From Archivesica marissinica (taxonomy: Eukaryota > Mollusca > Bivalvia > Venerida > Vesicomyidae), in contig CM026400.1 in assembly GCA_014843695.1 (NCBI GenBank), positions 48,648,528 through 48,712,527 on the forward strand: DNA of 64,000 nt. The letters are read 5' to 3'. Below, piece after piece: positions 19,840 to 31,157 of this stretch. The notes under the pieces are model-generated. The model worked only from the letters and a program-made list of their open reading frames with translations, made no database searches and had not been told where the DNA came from. How positions within the stretch are numbered: the first letter of the stretch is position 1; each line of letters opens with the position of its first letter. Both the position numbers and the translations under genes were made by a program.

Positions 19840-21415
19840 TTTCCTCCGATAAACAAATCATCTTTACTACGATAAACAAATCATCTTTACTGCGATAAAC
19901 AAATCATCTTTACTGCGATAAACAAATCACCTTTCCTCTGATAAACAAATCATCTTTCCTCCGATAAACAAATCATCTTTCCGCCGATAAACAAATCATC
20001 TTTCCTCCGATAAACAAATGCTCTTTCCGCTGATAAACAAATCATCTTTACTACGATAAACAAATCATCTTTCCTCTGATAAACAAATCATCTTTCCTCC
20101 GATAAACAAATCATCGTTCCGCCGATAAACAAATCATCTTTCCTCCGATAAACAAATGCTCTTTACTGCGATAAACAAATGCTCTTTACTGCGATAAAAA
20201 ATGTATTCTTTACTGCAATAAACAAATCATCTTTACTGCAATAAACAAATCATCTTTCCTCCGATAAACAAATGACCTTTACTCCGATAAACAAATCACC
20301 TTTACTATGATAAACAAATCACCTGTACTATGATAAACAAATCATCCTTACTCCGATAAACAAATAATCTTTACTCCGATAAACAATCACCTGTACTATG
20401 ATAAACAAATTATTCTTTACTCCGATAAACAAATCACCTTTACTCCGATAAACAAATCACCTTTACTATGATAAACAAATCACCTGTACTATGATAAACA
20501 AATCATCTTTACTCCGATAAACAAATCATCTTTACTCCGATAAACAAATCACCTTTACTCCGATAAACAAATCACCTTTACTATGATAAACAAATCACCT
20601 GTACTATGATGAACAAATCATCTTTACTCCGATAAACAAATCATCTTTACTCCGATAAACAAATCACCTTTACTATGATAAACAAATCACCTGTACTATG
20701 ATAAACAAATCACCTGTACTATGATAAACAATCACCTGTACTATGATAAACAAATCACCTTTACTATGATAAACAAATCACCTTTACTATGATAACCAAA
20801 TCATCTTTACTGCGATAAACAAATCATCTTTACTGCGATAAACAAATCATCTTTACTCCGATAAACAAATCACCTTTACTCCGATAAACAAATCACCTTT
20901 ACTATGATAAACAAATCACCTGTACTATGATAAACAAATCACCTGTACTATGATAAACAAATCACCTTTACTATGATAAACAAATCACCTTTACTATGAT
21001 AAACAAATCATCTTTACTGCGATAAACAAATCATCTTTACTGCGATAAACAAATTATTCTTTACTGCGATAAACAAATAATTCTGCGATAAACAAATTGT
21101 CTTTACTGCAATAAACAAATTATCTTTACTCCGATAAACAAATAATCTTTCATCCAATAAATAAATCACCTTTACTGTGATAAACAAATAATTCTGCAAT
21201 AAACAAATTATTCTTTACTGCTATAAACAAATCATCTTTACTGTGATAAACACATTGTCTTTACTGCGATAAACAAATCATCTTTACTGCAATAAACAAA
21301 TCACCTTTACTGCGATAAACAAATCACCTTTACTGCAATAAACCAGTCACCTTTACTGCGATAAACAAATCACCTTTACTGCAATAAACCAGTCACCTTT
21401 ACTGCGATAAACGAG
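19840..21415. repeat. 23-bp tandem array
   Basis: About 68 copies of 'caaatcatctttactccgat' + 'aaa'. Sub-variants (tactgcgat, tactatgat with 'cacctg', tcctccgat) occur in blocks that recur along the array, indicating higher-order duplication. Confidence 0.96.
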
Positions 21416-21845
21416 TACTATGTCATTAGATGTTTTCCCATTAAGCAACACTTCTTGCCATTCCTATATTATTCATTGCTTATAATGGGTGTGTCGGAGA
21501 CAAATAAAATATGTGGAACCTCTAAACCCACTATATTCCTTAAAATATTACCGGCTGGTTCCCATTCTATACCCTAGTGATTACACCAACAGATAAGGAC
21601 GGGAATCAATTCCAGACTAAATAGTTGAATGATTGTCCGTCCTAGACAAAACGAGGACGTAAATATGGAATTCCTTTATCCACATCAAACATTCACCAAC
21701 TGTTGGCATTATGTCAATGGTACTGTGGCGCCTACAAAACTCGGCAGTAAACAAATCAATGAGTTATCTGATAAACAGCCCGGGTTGACTGTCTATATAA
21801 GGTAATAGTACTGATTAACTTGTTACTTCATCAATAAACCTTCAT
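21416..21845. other. Unique spacer
   Basis: Non-repetitive, with no gene or element recognised. Confidence 0.5.
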
Positions 21846-22370
21846 AACAGGCCAGTCATTCATAATAGGATAGGTCAGTCGTTCATAATAGAACAGTCAT
21901 TCATAATTGGACAGTCATTCATAACAGGCCAGTCATTCATAATAGGATAGGTCAGTCGTTCATAATAGGACAGTCATTCATAATAGGATAGGTCAGTCGT
22001 TCATAATTGGACAGTCATTCATAATAGGATAGTCATTCATAATAGGATAGTCATTCATAATAGGATAGGTCAGTCATTCATAATAGGACAGTCATTCATA
22101 ATAGGATAGGTCAGTTGTTCATAATAGGACAGTCATTCATAATAGGATAGGTCAGTCGTTCAGAATAGGACAGTCATTCATAATAGGATAGGTCAGTTGT
22201 TCATAATTGGACAGTCATTCATAATAGGATAGGTCAGTCGTTCATAATTGGACAGTCATTCATAATAGGATAGGTCAGTTGTTCACAATAGGCCAGTTAT
22301 TCATAATAGGCCAGTCGTTCATAAATAGCCAGCCAATCATAATAGGCCACTAATTCATAAATAGGCCAGT
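21846..22370. repeat. About 18/41-bp tandem array
   Basis: Alternating short units 'cattcataataggacagt' and 'ggataggtcagtcgttcata'. The tail degenerates into 'ataggccag' units. Confidence 0.93.
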
Positions 22371-22625
22371 TGGAAGCCATCAAGTCTATTATCCTAATTA
22401 AACACAGAAGCGTTACATTTCAAATCACACAAATCAACAACAAAAACAAGTAATTGTAAGTCTGGGTAAGAACATCAAGCCCTTAATATACTAGTCATTT
22501 ATTACCCGGACTGTTGCATTGGAATTGGATGGGGTCATGTCTCTCAGCAGAGCCCAGGTCTCTGGATGGACAGTTTGCTGCATACATACAGATTTCTAGA
22601 GCCCAATTAAGGGAACTATCTCTCA
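22371..22625. other. Unique spacer
   Basis: No element recognised. It ends with 'agcccaattaagggaac', a diverged half-unit of the next array. Confidence 0.45.
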
Positions 22626-24090
22626 TTCCCATACATGTGAACCAATTTCTACAGTCCAAGGGGGACAACTCACATTCCCATACATGTAAACCATTTCTAC
22701 AGTCCAAGGGGGACAACTCCCATTCCCATACATGTAAACCATTTCTACAGTCCAAGGGGGACAACTCCCATTCCCATACATGTAAACCATTTTCTACAGT
22801 CCAAGGGGGACAACTCCCATTCCCATACATGTCAACCAATTTCTACAGTCCAAGGGGGACAACTCCCATTCCCATACATGTCAACCAATTTCTACAGTCC
22901 AAGGGGGACAACTCCCATTCCCATACATGTGAACCATTTCTACATCCAAGGGGGACAACTCTCATTTCCATACATGTGAACCATTTCTACAGTCCAAGGG
23001 GGACAACTCTCATTCCCATACATGTCAACAATTTCTACAGTCCAAGGGGGACAACTGTCATCCCCATACATGTATACCATTTCTACAGTCCAAGGGGGAC
23101 AACTCACATCCCCATACATGTATACCATTTCTACAGTCCAAGGGGGACAACTGTCATTCCCATACATGTCAACCATTTCTAGAGCCCAAGGGGGACAACT
23201 GTCATTCCCATACATGTCAACCATTTCTAGAGCCCAAGGGGGACAACTGTCATCCCCATACATGTCAACAATTTCTAGAGCCCAAGGGGGACAACTCACA
23301 TCCCCATACATGTCAACCATTTCAACAATCCAAGGGGGACAACTGTCATTCCCATACATGTAAACCATTTCTACAGTCCAAGGGGAACAACTGTCATTCC
23401 CATACATGTCAACCATTTCTACAGTCCAAGGGGGACAACTGTCATTCCCATACATGTGAACCATTTCTACAGTCCAAGGGGAACAACTGTCATTCCCATA
23501 CATGTAACCATTTCTACAGTCCAAGGGGGACAACTGTCATTCCCATACATGTCAACCATTTCTACAGTCCAAGGGGGACAACTCTCATTCCATACATGTG
23601 ACCTTTTACAGTCCAAGGGGGACAACTGTCATTCCCATACATGTCAACAATTTCTACAGTCCAAGGGGGACAACTGTCATCCCCATACATGTCAACCATT
23701 TCTCCAGTCCAAGGGGGGCAACTGTCATTCCCATACATGTATACCATTTCTACAGTCCAAGGGGGACAACTCACTTCCCATACATGTCAACCATTTCTAC
23801 AGTCCAAGGGGGACAACTGTCATTCCCATACATGTCAACCATTTCTACAGTCCAAGGGGGACAACTGTCATTCCCATACATGTCAACCATTTCTAGAGTC
23901 CAAGGGGGACAACTGTCATTCCCATACATGTCAACCATTTCTAGAGCCCAAGGGGGACAACTGTCATTCCCATACATGTCAACCATTTTTACAGTCCAAG
24001 GGGGACAACTGTCATTCCCATACATGTAAACCATTTCTACAGTCCAAGGGGGACAACTCACATTCCCATACATGTCAACAATTTCTAGAG
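22626..24090. repeat. 48-bp minisatellite open on both strands
   Basis: About 30 copies of 'caaccatttctacagtccaa' + 'gggggacaactgtcattccc' + 'atacatgt'. The length is a multiple of three and the unit lacks stops in several frames, so long frames appear on both strands (for example a 16-residue MYGNDSCPPWTVEMVD repeat on minus). Frames change wherever a unit gains or loses a base, and synonymous bias is not evident. It is treated as non-coding. Confidence 0.95.
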
Positions 24091-24164
24091 CCCAATGGGA
24101 ACCATTCTCTCGCATTGTCCTCTAATGTCCATAATTCTGGAGTCATATAACAGAGATAAGTCAC

Positions 24165-24320
24165 TGAATATTTCAGGAAGTTTTGTGTTTTGCAACAGGA
24201 GGTTTTATAGCAGATAATTTTGAAACAAGATGTTCTATAAAAGAAATCTTCGTAACATGAGGTTTTATAACAGAAATCTTTGTAGCAAAACATTTTATAA
24301 CGGGAAGCTTTGTAGCAAGG
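24165..24320. repeat. Degenerate about 27-bp repeat
   Basis: Five or six diverged units around 'gaggttttataacagaaatc' + 'tttgtagcaa'. Confidence 0.7.
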
Positions 24321-24408
24321 TTGTGGTGTAAAAATATTGAATACATACGGAAGAATTTCTTGAAAACATGTCTTCTCTTTGGAGGAAAGAGTGTCGAGTC
24401 ATAACTGC

Positions 24409-24722
24409 GGGATAAATCTGAAATGGTAAGATAGCAAAGGAAAATAACTCTCCATACAAGTAATAAATATATATGCATGGGTTGTGTCCCATTATAAATG
24501 GTTGACCAGTTATACATCTGAAATGGTAAGATAGCAAAGGGAAATAACTCTCCATATAAGTAACATAAATATATGCATGGGTTGTGTCCCATTATAAATG
24601 GTTGACAAGTTATAGGGATAAATCTGAAATGGTAAGATAGCAAAGGGAAATAACTCTCCATATAAGTAACATAAATATATGCATGGGTTGTGTCCCATTA
24701 TATATGGTTGAGCAGTTATATC
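24409..24722. repeat. About 100-bp triplication
   Basis: Three copies of a segment starting 'ctgaaatggtaagatagcaa' at about 24418, 24517 and 24626, each ending near 'cccattataaatggttgac'. Confidence 0.92.
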
Positions 24723-25055
24723 TCAAATTTTGTGTATGACTGGCGGAATCTGAGATATGTAACTCGCCTGCAGCCAGTCAGACATCTATCTGGTATTGAT
24801 TCTGCAAAACGATAAAAGTGGTAAGTATAATATCTATCTATTGTTGCAATTTGGGGGGGGGAGACTCTATACGCCGGGTCTGTCTGTCTCTGCAGGACAA
24901 ATGCATTCTTTGTCCTCTTAATTGGATTCCTCTGTTTTTATCATTGTTTCCTTTGCACCACATGCTATTCATTTTAATCCTTTTTCTCATCTTATAATGA
25001 CAAGCAACAGTTCCAATTCAATCGATGTGCAACACATTCTACAGTCCATACTCGC
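24723..25055. other. Unique stretch
   Basis: Non-repetitive with an 8-G run near 24855. Nothing recognised. Confidence 0.45.
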
Positions 25056-25600
25056 CTATAAGATGACATTTTTACCACCAATGGCATCAAAGTGGCTTCC
25101 CATCTTATAAGTGAATGCTAAAAAAATATATAAATATTTAAAATGTGTTAAATGGTATCCATCTATAATTACGCTTTAGAAAAGACAGCAGCACCCTGAC
25201 ACTGAAAATGTCTTTAACTTGTGTGTGTGTTTTACGCTTATTTATCGTCGCTACCGGTTTCCCATATGAGCGACGCCTCCTGAAGAGATTAGTCATTTGA
25301 GATTTTTGGAGGATAGTGCAATGATACAGACAGAGACGCATTCCAGAGTCTCCTCTGGTTCTTTTATGTGCACGGTGTAAAGCACCGACACAAGACCTCG
25401 GTTTAAAGTCCCATCTGAAAAACTGTTAATTTTATTATTGTCAGACGGTGGATCGAACCTGCGGTCCCTGGGTTCCAAGTCTTCAACTTGTATTGGATAA
25501 AAAGGGAATTTATACTTGTGTCTGGTGTCCATTTTATCAACACGTCTTATATGCGAGTGCATGCCAAAACCCACCTTAAAGACGAGCACGGAAGGTAAAT
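25056..25600 (+). mobile_element. Dispersed repeat H, split by SINE-A
   Basis: The left part (25056-25222) matches 62563-62722: 'tataagatgacatttttacc', 'aaatgtgttaaatggtatcc', 'gctttagaaaagacagcag', 'cactgaaaatg'. The right part (25480-25600) matches the reverse of 61075-61290: 'attttatcaacacgtcttat', 'tgcatgccaaaacccacc'. The outer ends carry 'tataagacg'/'cgtcttata'-type complementarity, suggesting a DNA transposon of a few hundred bp. Confidence 0.72.
25211..25491 (-). mobile_element. SINE-A, 5' truncated, with TSD
   Basis: Reverse SINE-A from the 'gtgtgtgttttacgcttatt' tail to 'cagacggtggatcgaacctg', truncated in the anticodon arm. It is flanked by tctttaacttgt (25211-25222) and tcttcaacttgt (25480-25491), a 12-bp target duplication with one mismatch made of repeat-H sequence. 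Confidence 0.87.
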
Positions 25601-25728
25601 AAAAACACAATAGGGCTTTAGGAGCCGATTTAGATATCATATCATATATATAAATATTATGATCAATGCCAAACAATCAATTTCTGATTGGCAGGTTGTT
25701 TCTTTGGGGGGGGTAGGAGGGTTGGGTG

Positions 25729-25911
25729 TACAGTCAAACCTGTATTAGTGGTCACCTCCATTAAGCAGCCAACCTGTATTTAAGCAGCCAGTTTCCAGAT
25801 TCCAAATCGGTTGTTTTATTATACATTTGACCTCTATTAAGCAGCCACCGGTGCTAAGCAGCCACTTTCTCTGACTCCCTTGGCTGGCTGCTTAAGACAG
25901 GTTTGACTGTA
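25729..25911 (+). mobile_element. TA-MITE, single complete copy
   Basis: TACAGTCAAACCTGTATTAG at the left and AAGACAGGTTTGACTGTA at the right, with TA at both ends: inverted ends CAGTCAAACCTGT with TA duplication, as in Tc1/mariner-type MITEs. The interior has repeated 'taagcagccaacctgtatt' segments of alternating orientation. No coding capacity. This is the unexpanded form of the structures at 26605-27625 and 32231-32917. Confidence 0.88.
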
Positions 25912-25992
25912 CACACTTAATCCCCATGTAACCCGACGAGCAAGAGAACCAGTGTGGAATTTAACTTTCTGGGCACAATCGTAGTGGCTACT

Positions 25993-26280
25993 GCATGGGC
26001 CTCTCAGGCCTGGAGGTATGAGCATGGGCCTCTCAGGCCTGGAGGTATGAGCATGGGCCTCTCAGGCCTGGAGGTATGAGCATGGGCCTCTCAGGCCTGG
26101 AGGTATGAGCATGGGCCTCTCAGGTATGGAGTTATGAGCATGGGCCTCTCAGGTATGGAGTTATGAGCATGGGCCTCTCAGGTCTGGAGTTATGAGCATG
26201 GGCCTCTCAGGTATGGAGTTATGAGCATGGGCCTCTCAGGTATGGAGTTATGAGCATGGGCCTCTCAGGGCCTGGAGTTT
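25993..26280. repeat. 29-bp tandem array
   Basis: Ten units of 'gcatgggcctctcaggcctg' + 'gaggtatga'. The later half carries 'gtatggagttatga'. Confidence 0.96.
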
Positions 26281-26387
26281 ATGCGCTGCTACTGCACTAT
26301 CACAACTCGTACATGTCGGTTTATCTAAAATATATTAAATCCATAAATACTGCAAATAATTAATAAATATTTTCCAGCATCATAACT

Positions 26388-26582
26388 AACAACTGGTCTT
26401 GGGAAGGGCCGTTTTCTAATGTTGGTTATAACTTGTGGCCCGACCCTTTTGCAATGTTACACAAATGTATGTATGCATCTTATACATTGTTAATTTCTAT
26501 TCTGTATCATGCATGTATGTCAACTGTACTGTTTAATATGCATATGCAATAAAATATGGTTAAATCAAAAACAACTGGTCTT
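26388..26582 (+). mobile_element. 5'-truncated retroposon 3' end with 13-bp TSD
   Basis: A 169-bp insert (26401-26569) is bounded by a perfect 13-bp direct repeat, aacaactggtctt (26388-26400 and 26570-26582). The insert ends with AATAAA followed by 'atatggttaaatcaaaa', as in a polyadenylated retroposed 3' end. Its body ('ataacttgtggcccgaccct') has no second copy in the window. A 5'-truncated non-LTR element is likeliest; a retroposed gene 3' UTR is the alternative. Confidence 0.75.
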
Positions 26583-26602
26583 CATTATTAACATTTTATT
26601 TA

Positions 26603-27625
26603 TACAGTCAATCCTGTGTTAGTGGTCACCTCCATTAAGCAGCCAACATGTATTAAGCAGCCAGTTTCCAGATTCCCAACATGCTGTTTTATTATACAGT
26701 TGACCTCTATTAAGCAGCCAACCTGTATTAAGCAGCCAATTTCCAGATTCCCAACATGCTGTTTTATTATACAGTTGACCTCTATTAAGCAGCCAACCTG
26801 TATTAAGCAGCCAGTTTCCAGATTCTCAACATGCTGTTTTATTATACAATTGACCTCTATTCAGCAGCCAACCTGTATTAAGCAGCCAGTTTCCAGATTC
26901 CCAACATGCTGTTTTATTATACAGTTGACCTCTATTAAGCAGCCAACCTGTATTAAGCAGCCAGTTTCCAGATTCCCAACATGCTGTTTTATTATACAGT
27001 TGACCTCTATTAAGCAGCCAACCTGTATTAAGCAGCCAGTTTCCAGATTCCCAACATGCTGTTTTATTATACAATTGACCTCTATTAAGCAGCCAACCTG
27101 TATTAAGCAGCCAGTTTCCAGATTCCCAACATGCTGTTTTATTATACAGTTGACCTCTATTAAGCAGCCAACCCCTTTGGCTGGCTGCTTAACACAGGTT
27201 TGACTGTATATTGACCTCTATTAAGCAGCTTTCTGTGATTCCGTTGGCTGGCTGCTTAACACAGGTTTGACTGTATATTGACCTCTATTAAGCAGCATTC
27301 TGTGATTCCGTTGGCTGGCTGCTTAACACAGGTTTGACTGTATATTGACCTCTATTAAGCAGCTTTCTGTGATTCCGTTGGCTGGCTGCTTAACACAGGT
27401 TTGACTGTATATTGACCTCTATTAAACAGCATTCTGTGATTCCGTTGGCTGGCTGCTTAACACAGGTTTGACTGTATATTGACCTCTATTAAGCAGCATT
27501 CTGTGATTCCGTTGGCTGGCTGCTTAACACAGGTTTAACTGTATATTGACCTCTATTAAGCAGCATTCTGTGATTCCGTTGGCTGGCTGCTTAACACAGG
27601 TTTGACTGTATATTGACCTCTATCA
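26603..27625 (+). mobile_element. TA-MITE expanded into two arrays
   Basis: It opens with the TA-MITE left end (TACAGTCAATCCTGTGTTAG). A 75-bp internal segment ('ttccagattcccaacatgct' + 'gttttattatacagttgacc' + ...) is repeated about seven times (26640-27170). A 67-bp right-terminal segment containing 'ggctggctgcttaacacagg' + 'tttgactgtatattgacc' is then repeated about six times (27170-27625). The 195-codon frame over the first array exists because 75 is divisible by three. Confidence 0.92.
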
Positions 27626-27806
27626 ACAGCTACATAAACTAGCTGCTTTATTTAATCATGACACTTGAATCATATTTGTCATGTCTGAAATATCGAACCT
27701 ACAGATGGAAATCATTCAGTTGCATTTCATTGCCAATTTTATTTGATAGGTAACTTTAACCTATCTCATAATGTGTCATCAACCAGCAAGCAAGTTGTAT
27801 CATGTA

Positions 27807-28270
27807 CCATATATACCCAGCCATAAGTTGATCTCGGTCATAAGTCGAGTCATAAATCGAGCTCAGTCATAAGTCGATCTTGGTCATAAGTCGATCTTGG
27901 TCATAAGTCGATCTTGGTCATAAGTCGATCTTGGTCATAAGTCGATCTCGGTCATAAGTCGATCTTGGTCATAAGTCGATCTTTGTCATAAGTCGATCTC
28001 GGTCATAAGTCGATCTCGGTCATAAGTTGATCTCGGCTATAAGTCAATCTTGGTCATATGTCATTCTCAGCCATAAGTCGATCTCGGCCATAAGTCGATC
28101 TCGGTCATAAGTCGATCTCGGTCATAAGTCAATCTCGGTCATAAGTCGATCTCGGTCATAAGTCGATCGCAGTCATAAGTCAATCTCGGCCATAAGTCGA
28201 GGGTCAGATTTTGTATTCAAAATGCTGAATTTAATCTGGATCTTTCCATAAGTCGAGGGAGGGTACATTG
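27807..28270 (+). mobile_element. Dispersed repeat I with 17-bp array
   Basis: Left end 'tatacccagccataagttga'. It continues with about 22 copies of 'gatctcggtcataagtc' (27826-28200), then 'gagggtcagattttgtattc' and the right end 'ccataagtcgagggagggta'. Its reverse-oriented relative at 12541-12752 has far fewer array units. Confidence 0.82.
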
Positions 28271-28276
28271 GACTTC

Positions 28277-28539
28277 TGACATTTTAAACTTTATTTATTT
28301 TAGAACGATCGCGAAGCAGGTTCTAACAACTTATATTAATCACTCTCGTTGTTGCGGATGAAAGCGTATATGTGGTCATTCGTGTGGGAGGAAACCGGAG
28401 TAAACCTACCTGTCCGATCTGGCGACCACCATACCATTTCACAAACTTCCCGGTCCGAGGATCGAACCCGGTTTGCATTGGTGAGAAGCGAGCGTGCTAA
28501 CCACTGCGCTAATCGGACAGCCTCAAGCTTATGACATTT
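28277..28539 (-). mobile_element. SINE-B, full length, with TSD
   Basis: Reverse SINE-B: tail 'ctttatttattttagaacga', 'cttatattaatcactctcg', core 'gtgtgggaggaaaccggag', head 'gctaaccactgcgctaatcg'. The direct repeat tgacattt at 28277-28284 and 28532-28539 is the likely target duplication. Confidence 0.88.
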
Positions 28540-28558
28540 GTTGAGGCAATGGTTTTTT

Positions 28559-28769
28559 GTCACCAATGCAACCCGGATTCAGTCCTCGGACCGAGAAGTA
28601 TGCGAGATGGTACGGTGGTCGCCAGATCGGACAGGTGTGTTTTTTCACCAGGTACTCCAGCTTCCTCCACACGAATGACCACATTTACGCTTTCATCAAC
28701 AAGTGTGATTAATATAAGTTGTTCAAACTTGTTTCGCAATCATTGTAAAATAAATAAAGTTTAAATTTA
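28559..28769 (+). mobile_element. SINE-B, head truncated
   Basis: Forward SINE-B starting at 'caccaatgcaacccggattc', with the complete tail 'tttcgcaatcattgtaaaat'. With 28277-28539 it forms a head-to-head inverted pair separated by about 20 bp. Confidence 0.85.
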
Positions 28770-29829
28770 GGATAATTATTTTTAGACTAATCTGATTAAC
28801 GTATCTCTAAATGACAGTATAGATTCTAATAATAAACAAACGTAAATTCAGGATGGGCGTGGCTGACTGATAAATGAAATCCTACTTTCACTTGTGATAG
28901 TTTATAGAACACAAAAGCACTGTTTATTGATTATTCTAACACGACCCAGTTATTCTGCGATATACCTACCTTGAACTATGCTGCGCGCGCACAGTGTTTT
29001 GGCTATTCCATTTATGCAATGCGTGTAAAGTTTTATGAATGAAAGTCACGTGATGTTTGTAAATACTACCGTGGGAATTCGCGGAAGTGAGCTATTTTTA
29101 GAATCAGATATTCTCTTGTCCGTCTTGTTTTTCTGTTAAGTAACGTTTCAGTTACTATTCTGTACAGTTTTATTTGACAAAATAAATAAAATTATTGATC
29201 AGTTACAACTTTTGTTCATTTATGCACTAGATTGATATTTTCCATAAAAAATAATGTCATCACCCCTTATGCGGGAGGAAATTTCGAAAGCTAAATGCAC
29301 GGTGTTTGAAGAAAATACACCTTTGATTCTCGTCTAAAACTAAGTCGTGTTAGAATCGAAATAATAAGTATCAACCGTGTTATATCGCAGAATAACCCCG
29401 AGTTTGAAGTTCTTATGCGTAGAAATATATCACGAAGGCCGAAATATTTAGTTGTAAATCATATTTTAAGAATTTGTAGCTGCAATACTATCTATAGGTA
29501 AAAATGTATTTATTGGCATTTTGCAATGTAATGTCGCTTTTTGTAGGAAAACTAATGCCATGATAAGAATCCTTTTAGACAATGTGACAAGTCATTTTGA
29601 GCATAAATATGACTTTGTAAAAATCACATCATGTATGTACATGTACATGTACAGAAATGCTTGAAATGTTACAGCAACAAAATCAACGACCCATCGAATG
29701 GATATATTTTCATGTTGAATTATCGTAAACTAAAATGATGGATCACGTTTACTTCGTAGTTTTTCATATTAGAATGAAATCGAAAAGAAAAAACACTCGG
29801 CACAATACTGAACAACGGGTGGACGTAAC
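28770..29829. other. Mostly unique stretch
   Basis: No gene recognised. It contains the terminal-inverted-repeat candidate at 28934-29396 and a 'gtacatgtacatgtac' palindrome near 29637. Confidence 0.5.
28934..29396. mobile_element. Candidate DNA transposon with split inverted ends
   Basis: GTTATTCTGCGATATA (28949-28964) is perfectly complementary to TATATCGCAGAATAAC (29381-29396). A second pair, TTCTAACACGAC (28934-28945) and GTCGTGTTAGAA (29344-29355), is also perfect but in crossed order. The interior (about 400 bp) has no frame. No target duplication was identified, so the element call is tentative. Confidence 0.5.
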
Positions 29830-30016
29830 TTGAAACTCTTTGCCTGCTAGCGGTGAAAATATCAGTGAAATATGTCATTCAATTTCAAGGTTAGAAATGT
29901 GTCGTCATATTCCAGAGTTTTCAGTTACGAATAAGAAAGACACATTAAGGAATTGTCGTCTGCTGCAGTTATTTTTGACTACTTATAGCCGTTATTTTAC
30001 CCAGCATGCAAAAGTG
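29830..30016 (-). mobile_element. MITE-2, reverse, worn ends
   Basis: 'aactctttgcctgctagcgg' ... 'ttattttacccagcatgcaa'. Same family as 3989-4210 in the opposite orientation; the TTAA flanks are decayed. Confidence 0.72.
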
Positions 30017-30103
30017 TTCTTACAACTTATATTAATCACTCTTGAGACCTTATTCATGATGGAATCCATCGCCAGGGTAGAGAGAGATGAGGCAATGTGG
30101 ACC
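30016..30103 (-). mobile_element. SINE-C fragment
   Basis: Reverse complement of the SINE-C body and tail: 'cttatattaatcactcttga', 'gatggaatccatcgcc', 'gaggcaatgtgg'. It directly abuts MITE-2 and the 22-bp array. Confidence 0.8.
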
Positions 30104-31095
30104 CAGATATAAACATTGATCACGATAGACCCAGACATTGATCACGATAGACCCAGACATTGATCACGATAGACCCAGACATTGATCACGATAGACCCAG
30201 ACATTGATCACGATAGACCCAGACATTGATCACGATAGACCCAGACATTGATCACGATAGACCCAGACATAAACATTGATCACGATAGACCCAGACATTG
30301 ATCACGATAGACCCAGACATAAACATTGATCACGATAGACCCAGACATAACCATTGATCACGATAGACCCAGACATAAACATTGATCACGATAGACCCAG
30401 ACATTGATCACGATAGACCCAGACATAAACATTGATCACGATAGACCCAGACATAACCATTGATCACGATAGACACAGACATAAATATTGATCACGATAG
30501 ACCCAGACATAACCATTGATCACGATAGACCCAGACATTGATCACGATAGATCCAGACATAAACATTGATCACGATAGACCCATACATAAACATTGATCA
30601 CGATAGACCCAGACATTGATCACGATAGACCCAGACATTGATCATGTGATAGATCCAGACATAAACATTGATCACGATAGACCCAGACATTGATCACGAT
30701 AGACCCAGACATTGATCACGATAGATCCAGACATTGATCACGATAGACCCAGACATTGATCACGATAGACCCAGACATTGATCACGATAGACCCAGACAT
30801 TGATCACGATAGACCCAGACATTGATCACGATAGACCCAGACAAACATTGATCACGATAGACCCATACATTGATCACGATAGACCCAGACATTGATCACG
30901 ATAGACCCAGACATAAACATTGAACACGATAGACCCAGACATTGATCAAGATAGACCCAGACATTGATCACGATAGACCCAGACATTGATCACGATAGAC
31001 CCAGACATAAACATTGATCACGATAGACCCAGACATTGATCACGATAGACCCAGACATAAACATTGATCACGATAGACCCAGACATAAACATTAG
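30104..31095. repeat. 22/28-bp tandem array
   Basis: About 42 units of 'acattgatcacgatagaccc' + 'ag'. About a third have an extra 'acataa' giving 28 bp. Each unit contains TGATCA. Confidence 0.97.
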
Positions 31096-31157
31096 TACCA
31101 TAAAACATCGTTTGTCGTTTTGATCGCCGTAATTACCCACTTAGGCCAACAACCTGT

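Noticed and set aside
22495..24150. Frames of 100-220 codons on both strands
   Set aside because: They follow from a stop-free 48-bp unit whose length is divisible by three; no start context, domain or codon preference.
26616..27203. 195-codon frame with a 25-residue repeat
   Set aside because: It is the 75-bp segment of an expanded MITE; no independent coding evidence.
30104..31095. CRISPR array
   Set aside because: Units are contiguous 22/28-bp repeats without distinct spacers, in clearly eukaryotic DNA.
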